From: an uncultured bacterium
Lineage (GTDB): Bacteria; Gemmatimonadota; Gemmatimonadetes; Palauibacterales; KS3-K002
NCBI GenBank assembly: GCA_947581845.1
Contig: CANPVY010000204.1
Location: forward strand, 1 to 7,557
DNA: 7,557 nt
Direction: 5' to 3'
The position numbers and the translations under genes were made by a program. This document shows, piece after piece, positions 1-5,704 of the stretch. Positions within the stretch are counted from its first letter, which is position 1. Every line of letters begins with the position of its first letter. A model generated the notes under the pieces. The model worked only from the letters and a program-made list of their open reading frames with translations, was not told the DNA's origin and did not search any database.

Positions 1-115
1 GGTGACTTTGTCCAACGGGATCGTCGCTTCGTTCTTCAGCGCGGTGTTCGTGGTTCGGAGCTTCATGCTCGTCTGGTTGGAGACTCGGCCGCCGAGCGCC
101 GAGCTGAGCATATAG
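1..115 (+). CDS. secD: Protein translocase subunit SecD, C-terminal end (partial)
   Basis: The reading frame beginning at base 2 encodes the last 37 residues of a protein and ends at the TAG at 113-115. The segment reads as a final transmembrane helix (TLSNGIVASFFSAVFVVRS) followed by a short polar tail (LETRPPSAELSI). This matches the extreme C-terminus of SecD, where the family typically has TL-x-x-GI-x-x-S-x-FTA-x-x-x-TR. SecD and SecF form the membrane complex that uses the proton motive force to pull secreted proteins through SecYEG from the periplasmic side. The assignment is supported mainly by secF following 19 bases later, the usual secD-secF order. The gene starts upstream of the window, so its periplasmic domains and earlier helices cannot be judged. 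It is too short to be called by ORF length alone. The main uncertainty is how the rest of the gene looks. Confidence 0.88.
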   Translation, partial: VTLSNGIVASFFSAVFVVRSFMLVWLETRPPSAELSI

Positions 116-122
116 GATGCGG

Positions 123-128
123 GGGAGG
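123..128 (+). promoter_or_regulatory. Ribosome binding site deciding the secF start
   Basis: GGGAGG lies 6 bases before the ATG at 135. The in-frame ATG at 117, only one base after the secD stop codon, has no comparable purine-rich site in front of it. The Shine-Dalgarno match and its spacing favour 135 as the secF start. The upstream ATG would add six residues (MRGRAA) that are not typical of SecF. Confidence 0.65.
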
Positions 129-134
129 GCAGCG

Positions 135-1076
135 ATGCGGCTGTTTGCCAGCGCGGACTACAAGTTCTTGCAGATGCGGCAGACCGCGTACGTCGTCTCG
201 GTCGCGCTGATCGCTATCGGTCTGGTCTCCATCGCTCTTCACCGCGGCCTGAACTACGGCGTGGACTTCACCGGCGGGACCCTGTTCCAGGTGCGCTTCA
301 ACCAGACGACTGCCGCGGCCGATGTGCGGAGCGCGCTTGGCGACGCTGGGTTCACGAACCTGCAGGTGCAGGATTTCGGCCGTGAGGGTGAGTTTCTCAT
401 CCGGCTGGCCGAGTTCACCGAGGGTGGCGACCGTGAGCTCGCCACTCGGGTCGACGACACGCTGAGCGAGCGATTCGGCCAGAACTCGTATACAGTCGTG
501 CGCACGGAGGCGGTCGGCCCGAAGGTCGGCGGCGAGTTGAGACAGCGCGCCGTGTTCGCCGTGTTGATCTCCTTCCTGCTGACGCTCCTCTACCTGGGCT
601 TTCGCTTCGAGTGGAGGTTCGGGCTGGCGGCGATCATCGCCACGGTACATGATGTGCTGATCGCCTTCGGTGTCATCTCGCTCTTCAACATCGAAATATC
701 GCTGCCGACGGTCGCCGCCATTCTGACCATCATCGGGTACTCGCTGAACGACACGATCATCATCTTCGATAGGATTCGCGAGAACCTGAAGAAGCTCAGG
801 CGGCTTCCTTACATCGACATCCTGAACCGATCCATCAACGAGACGTTGCCGCGTACGGTAATGACAAGCGGCACGACACTCGCAGTTCTGTTGGCGCTGG
901 CGTTCTTCGGTGGGGCGGTCATCCGCGAGTTCACCATCGTGCTGATCGTCGGCGTGCTCGTCGGGACCTACTCCTCGATCTTCGTCGCCTCTCCCGCCTT
1001 GCTCGAGGTGGAGCGGCGCTCAGGTGGTATGCGCGGCAAGAGGGATCGCCGGAGGGTCGCGGCGAGCACGCGGTGA
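135..1076 (+). CDS. secF: Protein translocase subunit SecF
   Basis: SecF partners SecD in the inner membrane and drives late steps of protein export using the proton gradient. The 313-residue product has the family layout. A first transmembrane helix lies at about residues 17-35. The hallmark YGVDFTGG loop follows at 41-48, and a periplasmic domain runs to about residue 130. Five more helices come after it. The region around 200-216 carries the conserved GYSLNDTIIIFDRIRE signature (Asn205, Asp206, Asp212, Arg213). The last helices end in a strongly basic cytoplasmic tail rich in Arg and Lys. The length is normal for SecF. ATG 135 is preferred over the in-frame ATG 117 because of the Shine-Dalgarno site 6 bases ahead of it. 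The gene follows secD by 19 bases and precedes tatD by 3, so all three are probably on one transcript. Nothing is missing, and I am confident of the identity. Confidence 0.97.
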   Translation: MRLFASADYKFLQMRQTAYVVSVALIAIGLVSIALHRGLNYGVDFTGGTLFQVRFNQTTAAADVRSALGDAGFTNLQVQDFGREGEFLIRLAEFTEGGDRELATRVDDTLSERFGQNSYTVVRTEAVGPKVGGELRQRAVFAVLISFLLTLLYLGFRFEWRFGLAAIIATVHDVLIAFGVISLFNIEISLPTVAAILTIIGYSLNDTIIIFDRIRENLKKLRRLPYIDILNRSINETLPRTVMTSGTTLAVLLALAFFGGAVIREFTIVLIVGVLVGTYSSIFVASPALLEVERRSGGMRGKRDRRRVAASTR

Positions 1077-1079
1077 CGC

Positions 1080-1853
1080 GTGAGAAGCTTCGATTCACAC
1101 GCACATCTGACCGATGTGAGCTTCGCTGGCGAGCTGGACGACGTCTTGGCGCGGGCGGCGGACGCGGGTGTTGCCGGGATCGTGACCATCGCCAGCAACC
1201 TGGAGGACGCTGTGGCCGGCGCGGAGCTGGCCCGCACCAGCTCAAGGCCACGGGTCTGCTCGACCGCCGGTATCCATCCCCACGAGGCTGACCGCTGCAC
1301 CTCCGATGCCCTTGTCGAGCTGGAGCGACATGCGCGCTCGGACGTCGTGGTTGCGGTGGGCGAGACGGGACTCGACTTCCACTACGAGAACGCGCCGCGT
1401 GATCAGCAGATCGCAGCCTTTCGATCGCAGATCGAGCTGGCGGAGCGACTCGGCCTACCCGTCGTCGTCCACGCACGCGATGCCGACGAAGAGCTCGCCG
1501 CCATCGTGCGCGAGTACGCAGGTCGTGTCGTTGGGGTGCTGCACTGCTTCACGGGAGGGGAGATGCTGCTGCGAGCGGGCCTCGAGGCGGGCTGGTACGT
1601 CTCGTTCTCGGGAATCGTGACTTTCACCAAATACCGTGGCGCCGACCACGTCCAGGCGGTACCAGGAGACCGCTTGCTGGTGGAGACGGATAGCCCCTAC
1701 CTTGCGCCAGTGCCGCTGCGCGGTCACCGAAACGAGCCGTCTTACCTGCAGCACGTAATTCGTCGCGTCGCGGAGCTGCGCGGGGAAGCTGCAGTGGCAG
1801 TCGCCAATCTGACCTTCGAGAACGCGTGCCGCTTCTATGGTCGAGGGAGCTGA
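1080..1853 (+). CDS. tatD: TatD-family metal-dependent hydrolase / DNase
   Basis: This is a cytoplasmic TIM-barrel metallohydrolase of the TatD family. Members are 3'-5' exonucleases or DNases linked to repair and nucleic-acid turnover. The metal ligands are all visible: Asp5, His7 and His9 in DSHAHL; Glu95 in GETGLD; His131 in VVHAR; His155 in LHCFTGG; and Asp204 in ETDSPYLAP. At 257 residues the length is typical. The chosen start is a GTG at 1080, which puts the DSHAHL motif at the very N-terminus, as expected. No good Shine-Dalgarno site lies at the usual distance: a GGAGGG at 1051-1056 is about 23 bases away. The start, 3 bases after the secF stop, therefore probably depends on translational coupling. 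The family includes the paralogues TatD, YcfH and YjjV. The sequence most resembles the YcfH/TatD type, so the exact substrate is uncertain. Confidence 0.95.
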   Translation: MRSFDSHAHLTDVSFAGELDDVLARAADAGVAGIVTIASNLEDAVAGAELARTSSRPRVCSTAGIHPHEADRCTSDALVELERHARSDVVVAVGETGLDFHYENAPRDQQIAAFRSQIELAERLGLPVVVHARDADEELAAIVREYAGRVVGVLHCFTGGEMLLRAGLEAGWYVSFSGIVTFTKYRGADHVQAVPGDRLLVETDSPYLAPVPLRGHRNEPSYLQHVIRRVAELRGEAAVAVANLTFENACRFYGRGS

Positions 1854-1855
1854 AC

Positions 1856-2536
1856 ATGCCTATGCGCGGGATACTCGGACTGTTTGCCAAGTCGCCCTTC
1901 GGGTTGATGGTGAAACACACTGGCCTGGTGCGGGAGACGGTCCAGCTCGTCCGTCCTCTGTTTGATGCGTTGCTGGCCGGGGACCGTGAACGGTTGGAGC
2001 AGATCTACGAACAGATCTGTCAGAAAGAGCATGAGGCAGACGTGACCAAGAATCAAGTGCGCGACCACCTTCCGAAGTCGGTGTTGCTGCCGGTAAACCG
2101 CGGAGACATTCTCACGTACGTCAAGGAACAGGATGGCATCGCGGATGCGGTCGAGGACGTCGCCGTGATTCTGATGATGCGTGATCCCAAGAGGATACCT
2201 GCGGTAGACGCGAAGCTGATGGAGTTGGTCGACCAGGTGAGTGGGGCCGCTGAGCTTCTCTTTCAAGCAGCGGGCGAGCTGACGAACCTCGTGGCCGCGT
2301 CCTTCTCTGGGCCCGAGGTGAACAAGGTGCTCAGCTTGGTCGCCGAGGTGCACGGGGCAGAGGCGAAGTCAGATAGGCTGCAGGCCGAATTCAGCAAGCT
2401 GGTGTTCGAGCACGAAGGGGAAATCGATCCGATCAGCATGTTCCAGTGGATGCGCATCGTCGAGGTGCTCGGCGATGTCGCCGACCACGCCGAGAACACC
2501 GGCGACGTGCTTCGCCTGATGGTGGCGAGGGCCTGA
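1856..2536 (+). CDS. DUF47 / PhoU-like phosphate transport accessory protein
   Basis: This 226-residue, mostly helical protein belongs to the DUF47 group of PhoU-like proteins (TIGR00153 type). They are usually encoded beside Pit permeases and are thought to regulate or assist phosphate uptake at the cytoplasmic face. The N-terminus has the family's short segment (LFAKSPFGLMVKHTG), followed by two PhoU-like three-helix units. ExxxD-type acidic motifs, like the metal-binding motifs of PhoU, occur at Glu58-Asp62 (KEHEAD) and Glu203-Asp207, followed by Asp210 (EVLGDVADHAEN). The ATG at 1856 has GGGAG at 1845-1849, a spacing of 6. The second in-frame ATG at 1862 would have a spacing of 12. The gene starts two bases after the tatD stop and is followed after 70 bases by pit, which strongly supports the phosphate role. 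The biochemical function of the family is only partly known, so I give no gene symbol. Confidence 0.92.
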   Translation: MPMRGILGLFAKSPFGLMVKHTGLVRETVQLVRPLFDALLAGDRERLEQIYEQICQKEHEADVTKNQVRDHLPKSVLLPVNRGDILTYVKEQDGIADAVEDVAVILMMRDPKRIPAVDAKLMELVDQVSGAAELLFQAAGELTNLVAASFSGPEVNKVLSLVAEVHGAEAKSDRLQAEFSKLVFEHEGEIDPISMFQWMRIVEVLGDVADHAENTGDVLRLMVARA

Positions 2537-2606
2537 GGCGGGGCTCACAGTTGAGAACGGGATCCCCGGATAACGCGTTGCAGCGGGCAAACCGGGACAG
2601 CGGCTG
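2537..2606 (+). other. Intergenic gap between DUF47 gene and pit
   Basis: Seventy bases separate the DUF47 stop from the pit ATG. The pit frame has an in-frame TAA at 2571 and no ATG, GTG or TTG codon after it, so pit cannot start earlier. I see a GGGATCCC palindrome at 2559-2566 but no hairpin with a T-run, and no convincing -35/-10 pair. A weak GGGA at 2594-2597 could be the pit Shine-Dalgarno site, with a spacing of 9. The two genes are most likely cotranscribed. Confidence 0.5.
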
Positions 2607-3863
2607 ATGGCCCACTGGGTCATTCTCGGCGCCGTTCTGGCCGCCGGCCTCTACATGGCCTGGAACATCGGCGCCAACGATGTGGCCAACGCGATGGGCA
2701 CGTCCGTTGGGTCCGGTGCCGTGACCCTGAGGCAGGCCGTTGTCATCGCCGCGATCTTCGAGTTCAGCGGGGCCGTGCTGGTCGGCTCGCACGTGACCCA
2801 GACGATCCGCAGCGGCATCCTCGACACGTCAGTCTACAGCACGACGGGCCAATTCGGCGCGGACGGCCCGTTGCTCCTCATGCTGGGCATGGTCGCTGCG
2901 CTGATCGCTGCCGGTCTCTGGCTCCAGCTTGCTACGACCTTCGGGCTCCCCGTCTCGACGACCCACTCGATTGTCGGTGCCGTGGTCGGATTCGGAGTCG
3001 TCGCTGCCGGTTTCTCCAAGATCAATTGGCTGATGGTGTTGCGCATCGCGGGCGGCTGGGTGATCTCTCCGCTTGCAGGCGGTTTGGTGGCGTTCCTCAT
3101 GTTTGTGTACCTGCGGCGGACGATACTGCGGCAGGCCAATCCAGCCGAGCGGGTGCGCGAGCAATCACCTTACTTGGTGGGACTCGTCACAGTCATTCTG
3201 GTTCTGAGCTTCGTGTACAAGGGGCTCAAGAACGTGCTTCATGATCCGCCTTGGTGGATGGTGCTGGGCATCGCCGTACTGCTGGCGGTGGTAGCGGGGA
3301 GTGGAGCGCGAGTTGCCGTGGTGCGAACCGTTCGGGTAGCCGCCAATCCTTACCAGTACGTTGAGCGGATCTTCGGGTGGCTGCAGGTGCTGACGGCCAG
3401 CTATGTGGCGTTTGCCCACGGGACTAACGACGTGGCCAACGCCATTGGGCCGGTGGCGGCGGCAGTTCACATCGCCCAGACGGGTGAGGTGGCTGGGAGG
3501 GTAGCGGTCCCGACCTATGTGCTGATGGCAGGTGGACTCGGGATCGTGCTTGGGTTGGCCACGTGGGGCTACAAGGTGATTGAAACGGTGGGTCGGGCAA
3601 TCACTGAGATGGCGCCGTCGCGTGGCTTCAGTGCGGAATTCGGCGCCGCTAGTACAGTCCTGGTCTTCTCGCTTCTGGGCATCCCGGTGTCCACGACCCA
3701 CACGCTGGTGGGGGCGGTGATCGGCGTCGGCCTTGCTCACGGCCTTGGGGCCCTCAACCTCAGGGTGGTGCGGAACATTATCAATTCCTGGATCATCACG
3801 GTCCCAACATCAGCCGTGCTCGCCACCGTCGTCTTCCTGATCTTGCGCCTCCTATTCCTGTGA
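2607..3863 (+). CDS. pit: Inorganic phosphate transporter, Pit (PiT/PF01384) family
   Basis: This is a membrane permease that imports inorganic phosphate, usually as a metal-phosphate complex with H+ or, in some members, Na+. The 418-residue protein shows the inverted-repeat architecture of the family. GANDVANA at 22-29 is mirrored by HGTNDVANA at 271-279. PVSTTHS at 115-121 is mirrored by PVSTTHT at 360-366. About ten to twelve hydrophobic segments cover most of the chain. A short basic hydrophilic loop (about 168-187, RRTILRQANPAERVR) separates the halves. This is a compact form without the large central loop of some homologues. ATG 2607 is the only available start and places GANDVANA near the N-terminus as expected. 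The preceding DUF47 gene is its usual partner. Substrate ions and affinity cannot be read from the sequence. A sulfate permease of the CysP type is a remote alternative, and the DUF47 neighbour argues against it. Confidence 0.95.
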   Translation: MAHWVILGAVLAAGLYMAWNIGANDVANAMGTSVGSGAVTLRQAVVIAAIFEFSGAVLVGSHVTQTIRSGILDTSVYSTTGQFGADGPLLLMLGMVAALIAAGLWLQLATTFGLPVSTTHSIVGAVVGFGVVAAGFSKINWLMVLRIAGGWVISPLAGGLVAFLMFVYLRRTILRQANPAERVREQSPYLVGLVTVILVLSFVYKGLKNVLHDPPWWMVLGIAVLLAVVAGSGARVAVVRTVRVAANPYQYVERIFGWLQVLTASYVAFAHGTNDVANAIGPVAAAVHIAQTGEVAGRVAVPTYVLMAGGLGIVLGLATWGYKVIETVGRAITEMAPSRGFSAEFGAASTVLVFSLLGIPVSTTHTLVGAVIGVGLAHGLGALNLRVVRNIINSWIITVPTSAVLATVVFLILRLLFL

Positions 3864-3894
3864 GCGACGCTCCGCTGCAGGTCGACGAGCTCGC

Positions 3895-3923
3895 TTGATG
3901 CGGGCCGGTGGGCCCGATAGGTT
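3895..3923 (+). promoter_or_regulatory. Possible weak promoter for mutL
   Basis: TTGATG (3895-3900) and TAGGTT (3918-3923) are 17 bases apart and partly resemble sigma-70 -35 and -10 boxes (4 of 6 and 3 of 6 matches). Transcription would begin at or just before the mutL ATG at 3930, giving a leaderless or nearly leaderless message. The GC hairpin at 3901-3916 lies in the spacer. The match is weak and could be chance. A spaced AGG at 3919-3921 could instead be a ribosome binding site on a read-through transcript. Confidence 0.2.
3901..3916 (+). other. Small perfect GC hairpin between pit and mutL
   Basis: CGGGCC (3901-3906) pairs perfectly with GGCCCG (3911-3916) around the four-base loop GGTG. 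It lies 38 bases after the pit stop and 14 bases before the mutL ATG. No T-run follows it (the next bases are ATAGGTTCGG), so it is not a standard intrinsic terminator. It could be a weak terminator or attenuator, a structure affecting mutL translation, or chance in GC-rich DNA. The surrounding gap (3864-3929) holds no gene. Confidence 0.3.
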
Positions 3924-3929
3924 CGGTGC

Positions 3930-5687
3930 ATGCAGCGTCGCATTCACATCCTGCCCGACCACGTCGCCAACCAGATTGCGGCCGGTGAGGTGGTGGAGCG
4001 GCCGGCCTCGGCGGTCAAGGAGCTGGTCGAGAACTCGCTGGACGCGCTGGCCAGCCGGATCGAGATCGAGATCCGCAACGGCGGCAAGACGGAGCTGCGC
4101 GTCGCCGATGATGGCTGCGGCATGGGTCGCGACGACGCACTGCTCGCCATCGACCGGCATGCCACGTCGAAGATCCGTGACGAGAAGGACCTGCGCGCGA
4201 TCCGGAGCCTCGGGTTCCGCGGTGAGGCTCTGCCGTCCATCGCGGCTGTCTCGCGCTTCGAGCTGGAGACAGCTCCGGCGCAGGGCGGTGAGGCGACGCG
4301 CATCAAGATCGTAGGAGGCCGCGTGGTGGCGGTGGAGGAGATCGCTCGGCGGCCTGGAACGACGGTGACTGTGCGCTCGCTCTTCTTCAACGTGCCGGCT
4401 CGGGCCAAGTTCCTACGCTCCGCCGCGGCCGAGGCGCGGGCCATCTCGGAGGTGACGACCGCGCTTTCTCTTGCCCACTTGAGCAGCGGTTTTCGGCTGC
4501 GCTCCAACAATCGCGAGCTGCTCGATCTGCCGCGTACCAGCGATCTGGCGGCCCGTATCGCCGGGATTTGGGGCGAGGAGCTGGCATCGCAGCTCCTGCC
4601 CATCGATCACCTGTCGGATGGCTTGCGCGTTGCCGGCCTGATCCAGCGGCCAGCCGACGTCCGGGCCGGGAGCCGCAGGGTCTACCTGTTCGTGAACGGT
4701 CGCCCTTTCAGCGATCGCTTCATCGTTCGCGCCGCCGAGGAGGCGTTCCGGACGACGTTGCCTAGTGGCTATCGGCCAGCGCTGTTCCTGTACCTCGAGC
4801 TTCCTGCCGAGGAGGTGGATGTGAACGTGCACCCGGCGAAGGCCGAAGTGCGCTTCCGTAACAAGATGAAGGTGGAGGCGACAGTGACGGCGGCAGTACG
4901 CTCGGGGCTAGAAGGGATCGAGAGCACGGCGAGCCTGGGCGTGCCGGCTGCCGGTACGGTGCAGCTCATGCCCCGAGGGGTTCCGCCTGGCCCGGCGCAA
5001 CGTGCCGGAGCGGGGCCCGTGGGTGCCCAGATGGCGCTGTTCGTGCCAGGCGTGATGGCGCCGTCCGAGCCCGGCGCCGAGCCCGGGGAAGAGCCCGGCT
5101 GGTGGACGGGGCGGGCGGGCGCGATGTGGCAGCTCCACGACTCCTACATCCTGGCCGAGACAGGCAGCGGGCTCATCATCGTGGACCAGCACTCGGCACA
5201 CGAGCGGGTGCTGTTCGAGCAGTTGATGCGAGATTTTCGGGACGGGGTATCGCTCTCCCAGCGGTTGCTGTTCCCCATCACGCTCAGGCTCGGGCCCAGC
5301 GAGATGCAGGCCGTCGAGGAGCTGGCTCGCATCCTGAGCCAGGTGGGCTACGAGCTGGAGACCTTTGGCAGCAACACCGTGATCATCCACGCCGTCCCCA
5401 ACCCGCACCCGCACTTCGACGCCGAGCGCTGCTTCCGGGAGATGATCGCCGAGCTCGCCCACGGTTCGCCGCTCGTCGATTCGGCGCGCAATCAGCATGA
5501 GCGTGTCGCCAAGTCGTTCGCCTGCAAGGCGGCGATCAAGGCCGGACAACACCTTTCCGAGCTCGAGATGACGGAACTGTTCGACCGGCTGTTCGCCGCA
5601 GAGCTGCCAGGTCACGATGTGCACGGCCGGCCCACTATCCTGCGCCTCTCCCTCGAGGAGCTTGCACGGCGGTTCGGCCGCAGCTGA
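3930..5687 (+). CDS. mutL: DNA mismatch repair protein MutL
   Basis: MutL links mismatch recognition by MutS to strand removal. The 585-residue protein has the two family domains. The N-terminal GHKL ATPase (about 1-330) shows IAAGEVVERP (16-25), catalytic Glu34 with Asn35 in KELVENSLDA, DDGCGMG (60-66), RHATSK (76-81), GFRGEAL (95-101) and the NVHPAK transducer motif with Lys304. A Pro/Gly-rich linker (about 335-392) follows, then the C-terminal dimerisation domain (about 395-585). The latter carries DQHSAHERVLFE (419-430), close to the endonuclease motif DQHA(X)2E(X)4E, and ACKAAIKAGQ (531-540). The usual CPHGRPT reads DVHGRPT (563-569), with Asp in place of Cys. This implies a nicking-type MutL, as in bacteria without MutH, with an altered metal site. 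ATG 3930 fits the conserved N-terminus. A weak AGG at 3919-3921 is the only visible ribosome site. miaA follows after 17 bases. Confidence 0.97.
   Translation: MQRRIHILPDHVANQIAAGEVVERPASAVKELVENSLDALASRIEIEIRNGGKTELRVADDGCGMGRDDALLAIDRHATSKIRDEKDLRAIRSLGFRGEALPSIAAVSRFELETAPAQGGEATRIKIVGGRVVAVEEIARRPGTTVTVRSLFFNVPARAKFLRSAAAEARAISEVTTALSLAHLSSGFRLRSNNRELLDLPRTSDLAARIAGIWGEELASQLLPIDHLSDGLRVAGLIQRPADVRAGSRRVYLFVNGRPFSDRFIVRAAEEAFRTTLPSGYRPALFLYLELPAEEVDVNVHPAKAEVRFRNKMKVEATVTAAVRSGLEGIESTASLGVPAAGTVQLMPRGVPPGPAQRAGAGPVGAQMALFVPGVMAPSEPGAEPGEEPGWWTGRAGAMWQLHDSYILAETGSGLIIVDQHSAHERVLFEQLMRDFRDGVSLSQRLLFPITLRLGPSEMQAVEELARILSQVGYELETFGSNTVIIHAVPNPHPHFDAERCFREMIAELAHGSPLVDSARNQHERVAKSFACKAAIKAGQHLSELEMTELFDRLFAAELPGHDVHGRPTILRLSLEELARRFGRS
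5064..5099 (+). repeat. Three tandem 12-base units in the MutL linker
   Basis: Three consecutive in-frame 12-base units encode SEPG, AEPG and EEPG (residues 379-390) and share the core GAGCCCGG. They sit in the flexible linker between the ATPase and C-terminal domains, where length change is tolerated, so slippage or duplication is a plausible origin. The copies differ at the first codon and at the last base. Confidence 0.6.
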
Positions 5688-5704
5688 GGGCCGCGAAGGC
5701 GCCG

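Noticed and set aside
117..134. Six extra N-terminal codons for secF from ATG 117
   Set aside because: No ribosome site precedes ATG 117, while ATG 135 has GGGAGG at 6 bases and gives the usual short SecF N-terminus.
63..650. Long open frame on the - strand (195 codons) opposite secF
   Set aside because: It overlaps secD and secF coding sequence, is low-complexity and highly charged, and matches no family. It is a shadow of the + strand genes.
1826..1855. N-terminal extension of the DUF47 protein from the in-frame ATG region at 1826
   Set aside because: It would overlap the end of tatD by 28 bases. ATG 1856 has a well-spaced GGGAG and gives the family-typical N-terminus.
2551..2574. TTGAGA and GATAAC as a promoter for pit
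   Set aside because: The spacing is only 12 bases, too short for a sigma-70-type promoter.
3165..3740. Open frame on the - strand (191 codons) opposite pit
   Set aside because: It lies wholly inside the clearly conserved pit gene and is rich in His, Arg and Pro with no motif.
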